Part shown: positions 1-7,776 of the stretch, piece after piece | Layout of the letters: each line of letters opens with the position of its first letter | How positions within the stretch are numbered: position 1 is the stretch's first letter | DNA from: Bacteroidales bacterium | GTDB taxonomy: Bacteria > Bacteroidota > Bacteroidia > Bacteroidales > Muribaculaceae | Assembly (NCBI GenBank): GCA_004552395.1 | Contig: SFOK01000016.1 | Coordinates: forward strand, 1 to 24,638 | Length of the DNA: 24,638 nt | Reading direction: 5' to 3' | Translations under genes and position numbers: made by a program | Notes under the pieces: model-generated | What the model saw: only the letters and a program-made list of their open reading frames with translations | What the model was told of the DNA's origin: nothing | The model's database searches: none

Positions 1-1
1 C

Positions 2-691
2 TACTACATCATAGAGAAGTGGGAGTTCGACCGCCGCTCAAACCGTATGAAGACACGCGTGGAGGCTATCTGCCCCGTGCTCAACCGCTACGGCGACTAC
101 GGCGGCGAAGCCAAGTACCCCATGTTCTGGGTCAAATACGACCAGCTCCGCCCCTTCCTCGCCTCGCAGTATATCTTCACTACCGACGACAACAATCTCC
201 CGCAGTGCAGCCTCGACGACTATTTCAACATGGGCATGTACGAGGGCGACATCTACAAGACCCGCAACCTGCGCAACCTCTCCATGGCGCAGATGTATCC
301 CGATCCCGACGACATGAAGCAGGCTCAGGACAGCATCGACCGCCGTCTGCGCGACTACGGCAAGAATCTCTGGATGCCCACCCGCGAGGAATATCTGGCA
401 ATGCTCGAAGCACAGGAAGAGGCTGAGGCAGCAGCCGAAGAAGCGGCAGAGGCAGCCGAATCAGAAGGCCTGGAGCCCGGCAACCGCGACGGTGCCGATT
501 CAGAGACCACGGTGACCTCCATACCCGCAGCGCCGAAAGTGAATGCCCGCAGCTCGCGCACGGCCACCAAGAAGAGCTCTGCCACCAAGAAGAAGAAAAA
601 ACGCAGCAACCGCAAGCCGAAATACTCTTCCGGCTCATCTTCGGAAGGCAACGCCAACGCCGAGCGCTCCGTCCGCCGCCGCAAGAAATAG
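2..691 (+). CDS. gldN: GldN/PorN family T9SS protein (5' end outside window)
   Basis: Partial gene, open from the left edge in the frame starting at base 2, stop TAG at 689-691. The visible 229 residues begin YYIIEKWEFDRRSNRM and continue with PMFWVKYDQLRPFLA, typical of the conserved core of GldN/PorN. In P. gingivalis, PorN forms with lipoprotein PorK the large periplasmic ring of the type IX secretion system, which exports cargo across the outer membrane. After the core (ending about WMPTREEYLAML) comes a low-complexity tail of about 90 residues: first Ala/Glu-rich, then Ser/Thr, then Lys/Arg-rich with a run of six lysines. The tail looks disordered and cationic and may be lineage-specific. 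The rest of the gldKLMN operon would lie to the left, which cannot be seen. Family call is from recognised motifs. Confidence 0.88.
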   Translation, partial: YYIIEKWEFDRRSNRMKTRVEAICPVLNRYGDYGGEAKYPMFWVKYDQLRPFLASQYIFTTDDNNLPQCSLDDYFNMGMYEGDIYKTRNLRNLSMAQMYPDPDDMKQAQDSIDRRLRDYGKNLWMPTREEYLAMLEAQEEAEAAAEEAAEAAESEGLEPGNRDGADSETTVTSIPAAPKVNARSSRTATKKSSATKKKKKRSNRKPKYSSGSSSEGNANAERSVRRRKK

Positions 692-804
692 CCCTCTGAC
701 CGCGCAAAGCCGCAGGAATAGGCCCCTCGGACCGCACTTAGCCGCAAGGAATAGGCCCCGGGACCGCACTTAGCCACAAGGAATAGGCCCCGGGACCGCA
801 CACA
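688..804 (+). repeat. Degenerate tandem repeat downstream of gldN
   Basis: Three and a half units of 30-33 bp start on the gldN stop codon: 688-717, 718-750, 751-782 and a partial 783-804. Units share ATAGGCCCC, GGACCGCACTTAGCC and a CAAGGA end. Units two to four are nearly identical, unit one is more diverged, and each carries a copy of the stop-codon context (AATAG). The array runs straight into the terminator that follows. No spacer structure as in CRISPR. Confidence 0.85.
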
Positions 805-856
805 AAAGATACGCCGACTCAGACTGCGAAAGCAGCGCGAGCCGGCGTATCTTTTT
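804..856. terminator. Strong bidirectional intrinsic terminator
   Basis: Perfect 13-bp inverted repeat: AAAAGATACGCCG at 804-816 pairs with CGGCGTATCTTTT at 843-855, with a T-run to 856. An inner hairpin CTGC-GAAA-GCAG (824-835) carries a GNRA-type tetraloop. A-tract on one side and T-tract on the other suit termination of both gldN (+) and the TPM-domain gene (-). Confidence 0.92.
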
Positions 857-939
857 CCACCTGACAAAAAGTAAATTACCTTAAGAGTTTGAGCATTGAT
901 TTATTAAAAGTATATTTTTGTCCTTGGGGAATCGGACGG

Positions 940-2190
940 TTACCAGCGGCCGGAGGCGCCGCCGCCGGAGAAGCCTCCGCCGCCCCATGAGCCGCCGGAT
1001 ATACCTCCGCCGCCGAAGCCGCCGCCCGAACCGGGCCCGCGGCCTATGCCGCCCACTACCACCGGCGCAACCCTCGCTATGCGGTACGGCTTGCGCTCCT
1101 GTTTGTGGCAGTTCTTGCACTCGTAGATCTTCACGCCGACACCTTCCTTGGTGACTGTCGGCCGGCGCTCCACTCGGTCGTAGAGCAGTCCCATGGTGCG
1201 CGACTTGCACCACGGACACTGCGTGTAGGCGGAGTTCTTCTGCGTGAAAGGGAATATCTCCGTGGCGCCGCATTTGCCGCAATGCCACACGTCGTAGTCC
1301 ACGGATTTCACCTGCTCTTCAAGATCCTGCGAGGGAGTGAGATAACTGTTGTCGTTCTCTTCGTCGATCTTCTCCATAGGCGCGCCGCAGACGTCGCACT
1401 TGCGCGGCTTGTTGCGGTAATAATGCTTTATATAGAGATATACGAGCATCACGGGGAGGGCCATACCCAAAGAGATGAACGAGAGCACTATGAATATCCA
1501 GTAGTTGTTGCGGGCGTAGATGGCGCGTTCATAGGCCGACATGGAGCGCATGTTCCAGATATAGCGCAGCAGCAGGACCAGAGCGAGCAGAGCCATAGCC
1601 ACAGCGAAAAAGATCAGTATGCGCAGCGTGTCTGTCTGCCGGCGTTGCGCCGGAAGCGACGAATGCAGCTCCGCGGCCGCATCGGGGTCGGTAAATACTT
1701 CGTAGAGACGTCCGGAGAGATCGCCCACAGCATTGTCTATGTCGCCTGTCTTCATGCGCGGTATCACCGTCTCATCTATGATGCGGCGTGCGGCTATGTC
1801 GGGGAGCACGCCCTCCACGCCCGAGCCGGTGTGGATACGCACCTCCTTCTGGTTGAGCGCTATGACCACAACCACACCGTTGTTCTTATCCTTCTTGCCC
1901 ACGCCCCACTTGCGCGCCAGGGCATTGGTAAAATCGTAGATATCCTGATTGCCTATGTCGTCCACAATCACGATGGCCGTCTCCACCGTTGCGGAATCCT
2001 GGAGCGCCTTCAGACGCGCGTTGGCGTCGTCGAGAGCTTTTTCCGAGAGGTGGAACCCGGGGTCTGAGATAAACTGATTCTCGTCTTGCAGATGCACATT
2101 GGGCACATCGTCGACGGTATATACCTTGGCCTGCAGCGTGGCCGCGGCAAGGATGCATATCAGAGCAAATAAATAAATTCTTTTCACCAT
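940..2190 (-). CDS. TPM-domain (YgcG-like) membrane protein with zinc ribbons and Gly-rich tail
   Basis: 416 residues. A signal peptide (about 1-21) is followed by a TPM domain (about 40-175) with ETAIVIVDDIGN, NNGVVVVIAL and VRIHTGSGVEGVLPD, typical of the YgcG/TPM_phosphatase family. Two membrane segments follow (about 190-210 and 228-252). The next region has four CxxC pairs: CDVC, CGKC, CPWC and CKNC, which would make two zinc-ribbon-like knuckles. The C-terminus is an almost pure Gly/Ser tail ending GGGASGRW, common in this family. The TPM domain probably faces the periplasm; function is unsettled (membrane protein quality control and repair have been suggested for relatives). The gene lies 69 bp behind the secreted protein at 2260-3129 with no recognisable promoter between, so the two are probably co-transcribed. 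Confidence 0.85.
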   Translation of the reverse strand: MVKRIYLFALICILAAATLQAKVYTVDDVPNVHLQDENQFISDPGFHLSEKALDDANARLKALQDSATVETAIVIVDDIGNQDIYDFTNALARKWGVGKKDKNNGVVVVIALNQKEVRIHTGSGVEGVLPDIAARRIIDETVIPRMKTGDIDNAVGDLSGRLYEVFTDPDAAAELHSSLPAQRRQTDTLRILIFFAVAMALLALVLLLRYIWNMRSMSAYERAIYARNNYWIFIVLSFISLGMALPVMLVYLYIKHYYRNKPRKCDVCGAPMEKIDEENDNSYLTPSQDLEEQVKSVDYDVWHCGKCGATEIFPFTQKNSAYTQCPWCKSRTMGLLYDRVERRPTVTKEGVGVKIYECKNCHKQERKPYRIARVAPVVVGGIGRGPGSGGGFGGGGISGGSWGGGGFSGGGASGRW

Positions 2191-2259
2191 ATTCAGTTTG
2201 AAATCAGTTTGGAAGAGGAGAGGTCTTCGGCAATCTTCTGTCTGTTCAGCTATATGCGG

Positions 2260-3129
2260 TTAATTTTGGCGCAAGCGGGCCATATCGTCCCAGGTGACGG
2301 GAAACATCAGGTATGCCTCGCCGTCGGAAGCCATGATCTTCACTTTGAGACCGTCGACCCCGAGGAACTCGGAAGCATTCGACATGATGTCGCTGTAATT
2401 TCTCAAAAATGCGTCGGAGGCCATATCGGATATGAATTGATTTTTCTCCTCGTTCAATACTTCTTTATAGATTTGCATCAACGCAGGATCATCGTAATAT
2501 CCGGCATCGGCGTTGGGTATATAGATAACGTCTAACCAATTACCGTTGACTTTCAATTTGGCAGATTTAAAATAACCGCCTGATTCGATTTCTACAGGGA
2601 TATCTGCTGTGCCGAGAGATCTAATGAAACCTTCGCGGGCCAGAGCGGGATCTATACCCGAATCGGGAAGCGGTTCGGTCCAGATGCTCTTGAGGCGCGA
2701 CGGAGTGAGGTAGAGGGTCTGCCGTTTCGTGCCGCCGTCGGAATACACCACTCTGACATTGTAGCCGGCTTTGCCGAGCAGAGCGCACACGGCTTCAGTC
2801 ATGGACCGGCCCATCCTCCGGCCTCCGGACGAGAGACAGACTTCAGTGTAGGCGCGTCCGGCGGGTGTAGGGTCGGCCTCATATCCCGGCACGACAAACG
2901 ACATGATGAGCACTGAGTCGCCGGATATGCCACACTGCATCGAGGATACCGGCAGACCGTACTGACTTTCGATCTTCTCGGCCAACGCGGCATCGTCTAC
3001 GGCGTTAAACGAGGTTTTAAGCAGGTCGCGGGCCTGCTGCCGGGTGAGGTCGTCGAGGGACTGGGCGCACAGTGAGAGCGCGGTCATGAGCACTGCTGCG
3101 AGCGCGAGTAGATGTCGGTGGATCTTCAT
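2260..3129 (-). CDS. Secreted protein of unknown function
   Basis: 289 residues, not recognised. It starts with a clear type I signal peptide (MKIHRHLLALAAVLMTALSL, cleavage probably after CAQ, about residue 23). The mature part is mixed alpha/beta with no membrane segment; it has GGTKRQTLYLTPSRLKSIW in the middle and ends LMFPVTWDDMARLRQN. Two cysteines (VCLSS and AVCALL) could form a disulfide. It is probably periplasmic or outer-membrane associated. The C-terminal half is encoded by DNA of clearly lower GC (2461-2580 about 39% by hand count) than the N-terminal half (2821-2880 about 68%). It is preceded by a promoter-like TTA-N20-TAAATTTA and followed by the TPM-domain gene, a likely partner. 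Confidence 0.75.
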   Translation of the reverse strand: MKIHRHLLALAAVLMTALSLCAQSLDDLTRQQARDLLKTSFNAVDDAALAEKIESQYGLPVSSMQCGISGDSVLIMSFVVPGYEADPTPAGRAYTEVCLSSGGRRMGRSMTEAVCALLGKAGYNVRVVYSDGGTKRQTLYLTPSRLKSIWTEPLPDSGIDPALAREGFIRSLGTADIPVEIESGGYFKSAKLKVNGNWLDVIYIPNADAGYYDDPALMQIYKEVLNEEKNQFISDMASDAFLRNYSDIMSNASEFLGVDGLKVKIMASDGEAYLMFPVTWDDMARLRQN

Positions 3130-3142
3130 AATTTATTTGAGG

Positions 3143-3173
3143 TAAATTTACAGTAGCCTTATATTTTTGATAA
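3143..3173 (-). promoter_or_regulatory. Promoter with palindrome for the 2260-3129 gene
   Basis: Minus strand: TTA (3173-3171), 20 nt, then TAAATTTA (3150-3143), one mismatch from TAnnTTTG. The -7 box lies inside the perfect 10-bp palindrome GTAAATTTAC (3142-3151), a possible operator. Only 13 bp separate it from the start codon. Confidence 0.5.
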
Positions 3174-3197
3174 CGTAGGAAGAAAGAGGATCCTGGG

Positions 3198-4571
3198 TCA
3201 AACGGCGGGGAGTGTGTGGCCGTTGAGGCGGCGGTAGAGGTCGAGGGCGTAGACGTCGGTCATGCCGGAGATATGGTCGAGCACGCTCTGCACGCGTGTG
3301 AAGATGTCGGGTGCCGTAGCCTCGTATTGCTGCGGTATCTTGGCCAGCAGGAGCTGCGAGACATACTCGTCGGGACGGAGCACGGCGTTGAGCAACCTCC
3401 GCAGCAGATATGTGATGATGCGGTGACCGGCCAGTTCTATATCAACAACTTCAGGAGCATTATAGATTTTGGCGTAGGCTGTGGCCGAGCAGGATTCGTA
3501 GGCCCGGCGCACATAATCCTGAGGCATATTGGCAATCAGCGAGCCGGAGAGCGAACCGGAGAGTATCTGCTCTTCGTGGAGCAGGAAGGCCCGCGAACAC
3601 TCCTCCACAAGCACTCCGATAGCCGCCGAACGCAGATAGGAGACGCGCTCGTTGGGATCGTCGAGCGAGGAGAGCACCTTCTGCATCTTCTCGCGCCGTC
3701 CGGGAGTGAAGAAGGCGCTGAGCAGTTCCACAGTCTCTTCGTGGGAAAGTATCTTGAGCTTGTGGGCATCCTCCAGGTCCATGATCTGATAGCATATGTC
3801 GTCGGCCGCCTCGACCAGATAGACGAGCGGATGGCGCATGAAGCTGTTCCCCTCGGCGTCGAGGGCCGGTATGCCGAGCTCGGCGGCAACCTTGCGGTAT
3901 GTGTCGGCCTCGGAGGTGAAGAAGCCGAACTTACCCGAGGACCCCGCCTGCGACGACGAGTGAGGATATTTCACTATCGAGGCTATGGCGGAGTAGGTCA
4001 TGGCGAAACCGCCGTGGCGGCGTCCGGCGAAGCGGTGAGTGAGCAGCCGGAGCGAGTTGGCGTTTCCCTCGAAGTGGATCAGGTCGTTCCACTGCTCGGG
4101 CGTGAGGCTCTGTTGCAGGTCGCGGCCGGGTCCTTCGCTGAAGAAGGTGCTGATGGCTTTCTCGCCGCTGTGGCCGAAGGGAGGGTTGCCCAGGTCGTGG
4201 CAGAGGCATCCTGTGGCCACAATGTCGGCTATGTGGGCGAACTCTCCCACCCACTCCTCGCCGGCATATTTGGCGGTCAGGGCGTCGGCTGCCATGTTGG
4301 CGAGCGAGCGGCCCACGGAGCTCACCTCGAGCGAGTGAGTGAGGCGGTTGTGCACAAATATGCTGCCCGGCAGCGGAAAGACCTGCGTCTTGTTCTGCAG
4401 GCGCCGGAACGGCGACGAGAAGATCATGCGGTCGAAGTCGCGCTGGAAGTCGGAGCGCGTGTGGGGCCGGTCGCCGTGGTATTGTTCCATGCCGAGGCGC
4501 TTGTCGGAGATAAGCCGCGCCCACGTCATCTTACGGTCTGCGGGAGAGGAGTTATTTTGCTGAGGAGTCAT
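3198..4571 (-). CDS. dgt: Deoxyguanosinetriphosphate triphosphohydrolase (HD domain dNTPase)
   Basis: 457 residues. Members of this HD family hydrolyse dGTP (or other dNTPs) to the nucleoside and tripolyphosphate, controlling dNTP pools in the cytoplasm. Visible signatures are RSDFQRDFDRMIFSSPFRRL, KTQVFP, RLTHSLEV (His79) and HDLGNPPFGHSGE (His125-Asp126, His134), the HD metal site. Length fits the family. The first ATG (4571) lies inside the last codons of the glycosyltransferase; an internal ATG at 4529 (MTWARLISDKRLG) matches where relatives usually begin and would remove the 20-bp overlap, so the true start may be 4529. It is the last gene of a run of three overlapping or abutting minus-strand genes; pairing a dNTPase with glycosyltransferases looks positional rather than functional. 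Confidence 0.92.
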   Translation of the reverse strand: MTPQQNNSSPADRKMTWARLISDKRLGMEQYHGDRPHTRSDFQRDFDRMIFSSPFRRLQNKTQVFPLPGSIFVHNRLTHSLEVSSVGRSLANMAADALTAKYAGEEWVGEFAHIADIVATGCLCHDLGNPPFGHSGEKAISTFFSEGPGRDLQQSLTPEQWNDLIHFEGNANSLRLLTHRFAGRRHGGFAMTYSAIASIVKYPHSSSQAGSSGKFGFFTSEADTYRKVAAELGIPALDAEGNSFMRHPLVYLVEAADDICYQIMDLEDAHKLKILSHEETVELLSAFFTPGRREKMQKVLSSLDDPNERVSYLRSAAIGVLVEECSRAFLLHEEQILSGSLSGSLIANMPQDYVRRAYESCSATAYAKIYNAPEVVDIELAGHRIITYLLRRLLNAVLRPDEYVSQLLLAKIPQQYEATAPDIFTRVQSVLDHISGMTDVYALDLYRRLNGHTLPAV

Positions 4572-5385
4572 TATTGTCGGTATGCAGTATTTTGGTTTTC
4601 AATGCGTAGCGGGCGCCCCGGAAGGCGGGTCCGAAGTAAGAGAGGCGGCGGGAGCGCAGCGCGTGCCAGAAGAGGCGGAGCGGCCAGATGCGCCGGTGAG
4701 TGTAGGTCATCACGGCGCCGTGCACAAAAATGAAACGCGGGTCCGCGGCGAGACGATCGGATGTGGAGGGACGATCGTGGGCTCCTATGGTCACGGGGAA
4801 GAAATCCATGGTCAGTCCGGCGCGGCGGGCATCTTCCAGAAATATATCCTCCTCGCCGCAGATTATCGGCTCTGTGCCTATGCTGATGCGCTCGTTGAAG
4901 CGGACCCTGTTTTTTACCGTGTCGGTGCGGAAAGCTATCTCGATGGCGCTTATGTACCACCCGCGGGGCATGCGTCCGAGCGGTGTGACGCGCTCCGGAT
5001 AGCGCTTTACGAAGCGGCCGCCGGAGGTATAGCGCACGGCGGCTATGTCGGTCTGAGGATTCCTGTCGAAGAATCGGATAAGCTCGCGCAGGCCTTCTTC
5101 GGAATAGTCCACATCATCGTCGCTCATGAGGCAGTATTCGCCTCCGCATCCGCTGAGAGCCCTGTTACGGTTGACCGAAATGCCGCGCGAAGCGCTTTTG
5201 ATCACGATAGTATCGTGGCGGTTTCTCAGCTCATCAGGGACGGGAAGATCGCCGTCGGGGAGCTGCCAGTAGACCAGATAGAGCACTCCCGGAATTTCCG
5301 GACGCTGCGAGGCCGCTACTCGGCGGATCCCCTCCGCACCGATTGTGCAGATAAGCACTTCGAGATCCGGGCGGGCGGGGGTCAT
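4552..5385 (-). CDS. GT2-type (GT-A fold) glycosyltransferase
   Basis: 277 residues from the ATG at 5385. This start is preferred over the in-frame ATG at 5409 because AAAGGAGGT lies about 6 nt upstream and the ATG forms an ATGA overlap with the stop of the upstream gene. N-terminal LEVLICTIGAEGI begins the nucleotide-binding strand; SRGISVNRNRALS and LMSDDDVDY (residues 89-94, the DxD metal and sugar-nucleotide motif) identify an inverting GT-A enzyme. Later, ISIGTEPIICGEEDIFLEDAR is a typical acceptor-side acidic motif. No membrane helix is obvious, so it probably acts at the inner face of the cytoplasmic membrane in surface glycan assembly. Donor and acceptor cannot be read from sequence. 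Confidence 0.85.
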   Translation of the reverse strand: MTPARPDLEVLICTIGAEGIRRVAASQRPEIPGVLYLVYWQLPDGDLPVPDELRNRHDTIVIKSASRGISVNRNRALSGCGGEYCLMSDDDVDYSEEGLRELIRFFDRNPQTDIAAVRYTSGGRFVKRYPERVTPLGRMPRGWYISAIEIAFRTDTVKNRVRFNERISIGTEPIICGEEDIFLEDARRAGLTMDFFPVTIGAHDRPSTSDRLAADPRFIFVHGAVMTYTHRRIWPLRLFWHALRSRRLSYFGPAFRGARYALKTKILHTDNNDSSAK

Positions 5386-6494
5386 GGCGACACCTCCTTT
5401 CCCTGCCACTGACTCAGAAAACGGGCAGCCACCTTGCGCACATCGTTGTGGCGGCTGACAAACTCGCGGCCCTGACGGGAGAGCTCGCGCAGCCGGTCGC
5501 GGTCAGTCACCGCAGCCTCTATGGCGGCCACAATCTCTTCGTCGGAGTATGGCTGCACATTCACTATGGGGCGCAGCTCGTCCTCGCCTATGAAACGGTA
5601 GTAATCCTCCTCGCCGCCGGAGACGGTCACCTGTCCGCGGGCCATGGCCTCGAGGGCGTTGGTGGCCGGCGTGTAGGAGTAGAGCTGGTCCACGACTATG
5701 TCGGCTTTCGAGAGCTCGGCCATATACTCTTCGTAAGGGAGGTCGGTCACTTTTGTGACGCGGCAAAGGTCGGGATGACGCCTCTCGACCTCGCTCACGG
5801 CCTTGTAGAGGCGGTCGAGGCCCTTGAACTGCTCGTAAGCGGCTTTCACGCCCACGAAGATATTGAGACGCCCCGAAGCGGGTATCTCGTGAGGCTCGAA
5901 GCGGCGCGTATCCACCGGTATGCCGGTATAGTGCAGCTTGTCGCCGAGATACGGCCGCGCGAGCAGGTCGTATTCGTAGAGAGCCGACATGGCGCCGTCC
6001 ACATTCTCATAGATGAAGCGGCAGTGGTCGCCCATAGGTCCGGCCATCCACCGGCGCTCATCGAAGCGGTAAGTGCGGGCGTAGTCCGTGGATTCCTCGC
6101 CTATGCGGTACTCCGAATAGGCCAGGCGGCACTCTTCGCAGCAGCCGCGCACAATCACGGGGTCACTCCCTGCCAGGGAGAGGAAGATGCGGCCGTTGTT
6201 GCGTTTGAGTTCGGAGAAGATATAGCGCAGCTTCCCCACACGCAAGTGCAGGAAGTTGGGGTTGATGATCTGCACTATATCGTAGCCTTTCGCCTCGGAG
6301 ACAAAACGGAGCACACGCCGCAGGTAGGCCACCGAGCCCAGGAAGCCGGTGCCGCGCGTGAGGTCTATGTCGCGGCGCGTATGCATGATGCCTGAACCGG
6401 CGCTCGCCACAGTGACCGAGTGGCCGAGGCGGCGGAGTTCGTCGGCCAGTGTCACATGGAAGTTGGAATAATCACCTATAAAAAGGATTTTCAT
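5382..6494 (-). CDS. GT4-type (GT-B fold) glycosyltransferase
   Basis: 370 residues. It begins MKILFIGDYSNFHVTLADEL, the usual first beta-strand and Gly-loop of GT-B enzymes, then DIVQIINPNFL. The C-terminal half holds LNIFVGVKAAYEQFKGLDRL (start of the second Rossmann domain), ADIVVDQLYSYTPATNALEAMARG (an E-x7-E-like donor-binding region) and YSDEEIVAAIEAAV near the end. It lacks membrane segments. It is first in the minus-strand run with the GT2 gene (4-bp ATGA overlap) and dgt, so it is translationally coupled to the GT2 enzyme; the two probably add successive sugars to the same glycan. A promoter lies 4 nt upstream of the ATG. Confidence 0.87.
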   Translation of the reverse strand: MKILFIGDYSNFHVTLADELRRLGHSVTVASAGSGIMHTRRDIDLTRGTGFLGSVAYLRRVLRFVSEAKGYDIVQIINPNFLHLRVGKLRYIFSELKRNNGRIFLSLAGSDPVIVRGCCEECRLAYSEYRIGEESTDYARTYRFDERRWMAGPMGDHCRFIYENVDGAMSALYEYDLLARPYLGDKLHYTGIPVDTRRFEPHEIPASGRLNIFVGVKAAYEQFKGLDRLYKAVSEVERRHPDLCRVTKVTDLPYEEYMAELSKADIVVDQLYSYTPATNALEAMARGQVTVSGGEEDYYRFIGEDELRPIVNVQPYSDEEIVAAIEAAVTDRDRLRELSRQGREFVSRHNDVRKVAARFLSQWQGKEVSP

Positions 6495-6498
6495 GATG

Positions 6499-6530
6499 CA
6501 AAAGTACTTAATTCCGTCGGGATTTACTAA
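6499..6530 (-). promoter_or_regulatory. Near-leaderless promoter of the GT4 gene
   Basis: Minus strand: TTAG (6530-6527), 20 nt, TACTTTTG (6506-6499), a full match to the Bacteroidetes -7 TAnnTTTG. Only four bases (CATC) separate the -7 box from the ATG at 6494, so transcription would start at or next to the start codon. Confidence 0.65.
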
Positions 6531-6599
6531 TTTTACAGTCTGAATCCGCCCTTTCGGTCCGAAGGTCCGAGGGGGGGAACCAATATCACGTCGTTCAAG

Positions 6600-7643
6600 A
6601 TGCTTACCTCATTCTCAGTCATAGTCCCGGTCTTTAACCGCGAGCGACTTCTGGAGCGCACTTTCGCCTCCATAGCTTCGCAGGAAATACACAAGCCGGC
6701 GGAGATCGCCTTGCAGCTCGTAGTGGTCGATAACGGCTCCTCCGACGGTTCGGCCGATCTGGCCCGACACCTCGCCGACAAATACGGCCGCGAGGGGCTT
6801 TCAACCGAGGTAATCAACTGTCCGGAGCGGGGCGCGGCCCGTGCCCGCAACGCCGGTTTCGAGGCCGCCACGGGAGATTTTGTGCTCTTCTTCGACTCTG
6901 ACGACGAGCTCGCGCCCGGCACTCTGCAAGCTTACGCCGAGGCTTTCTCGGGACCCGAGCGGCCGGATCTCGTGGCCGGCACTTCGCTGACCCAATTCCC
7001 CGACGGCAGGACCTGGCGCCGCGGGCACCGGAGCGGATCAATGCTGCTCAATCAACTGAACCACAGCATATTGATATCGGAATCGTTCGCCGCGAGGCGG
7101 GAACTGCTCGAACGCGTGGCCCGCGAAAACAGCGGTCATCTCTGGAACCCGGAGCTGCGTATCTGGGATGACTGGGAGCTCGGCATGCGCATACTGCTCG
7201 CCGCACCCTCCACAGTCCGAATAGACCACTGCCTCACATTGATCCACGCCCACTCCGAGTCGATATCAGGCAGCCATTACTCCGACCGCGACTTCAGCCT
7301 CTACGAGCAGGCCATAACGGCGGCCGAGAGAGCCGTGATGCGCTCTGAATCGCCCGAGAAGGAACGACTCATGCGCTGGTTTCTCTACCGCAGGATGATG
7401 CTCGCCGGACTCTTTGCCGCCGAGAGCCGCACACTCTTCCGCAGCGACCGGCTCACAGCCGACCAGGCCGAAGCGCTCTACGCCGAGTCGCAGCGGATAC
7501 GCCGCGATGTGATGCGCATGGCCCGAAAGGCGCCCTACCGTGAGTACGGCAACGCCACCCTGCGCCCCGCCCTGCGCTTCGCCTACAACTACGTGAGCCG
7601 GGGCTTCCGCGGCTGCGCCTCCCTCCTCCGCCCCCTCCTCTAA
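6600..7643 (+). CDS. GT2-family glycosyltransferase
   Basis: 347 residues, divergent from the GT4 gene. FSVIVPVFNRERLLERTFAS, VVVDNGSSDGS (about 41-51), ERGAARARNAGFEAATGD and FVLFFDSDDEL (DxD, about 97-104) make a canonical GT-A family 2 domain of about 230 residues. The C-terminal about 110 residues are Arg-rich and helical (RWFLYRRMMLAGLFAAE; YVSRGFRGCASLLRPLL) and could lie on the membrane. It probably serves the same surface-glycan pathway as the two divergent glycosyltransferases, but donor and acceptor are unknown. The start ATG has no strong Shine-Dalgarno; the 105-bp divergent intergenic region contains TAATTTTA (6528-6535), a near -7 element on this strand. Confidence 0.87.
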   Translation: MLTSFSVIVPVFNRERLLERTFASIASQEIHKPAEIALQLVVVDNGSSDGSADLARHLADKYGREGLSTEVINCPERGAARARNAGFEAATGDFVLFFDSDDELAPGTLQAYAEAFSGPERPDLVAGTSLTQFPDGRTWRRGHRSGSMLLNQLNHSILISESFAARRELLERVARENSGHLWNPELRIWDDWELGMRILLAAPSTVRIDHCLTLIHAHSESISGSHYSDRDFSLYEQAITAAERAVMRSESPEKERLMRWFLYRRMMLAGLFAAESRTLFRSDRLTADQAEALYAESQRIRRDVMRMARKAPYREYGNATLRPALRFAYNYVSRGFRGCASLLRPLL

Positions 7644-7726
7644 TTTCGCCTCTTACCTTCTCCCTCCTTCTTCCCTGCCTCTCACTTCACCCTCCTCCGT
7701 CCAATTCTCTAATTTTGGGCGGGTGC
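7644..7726 (+). other. Pyrimidine-rich intergenic tract
   Basis: From the stop codon to about 7710 the plus strand is almost all C and T, with very few purines. It ends in TAATTTTG (7710-7717), a -7-like box without a visible -33 partner. No hairpin or ORF is seen. Confidence 0.6.
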
Positions 7727-7757
7727 TTGGCATTGTAATACAATTGTAGTATCTTTG
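7727..7757 (+). promoter_or_regulatory. Toxin-antitoxin promoter with built-in operator
   Basis: TTG (7727-7729), 20 nt, TATCTTTG (7750-7757) is a full Bacteroidetes-type promoter. The spacer contains TTGTA/TACAA half-sites: ATTGT-AAT-ACAAT (7732-7744) and the perfect 10-bp palindrome TACAATTGTA (7739-7748). A ribbon-helix-helix antitoxin bound here would block the promoter, fitting autoregulation. Confidence 0.75.
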
Positions 7758-7776
7758 CAGCATAAAACAATACGAT

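Noticed and set aside
1105..2067. 320-residue plus-strand open frame opposite the TPM gene
   Set aside because: Antisense shadow; the minus strand has a signal peptide, TPM motifs and CxxC pairs.
3216..4733. 505-residue plus-strand open frame opposite dgt
   Set aside because: GC-rich shadow of dgt and the GT2 gene; His/Gly/Val-rich without domains, while the minus strand carries clear HD motifs.
4582..5412. 276-residue plus-strand open frame opposite the GT2 gene
   Set aside because: Antisense shadow without motifs; DDDVDY and the ATGA coupling are on the other strand.
5448..6395. 315-residue plus-strand open frame opposite the GT4 gene
   Set aside because: No recognisable motif; the minus strand encodes a coherent GT-B enzyme.
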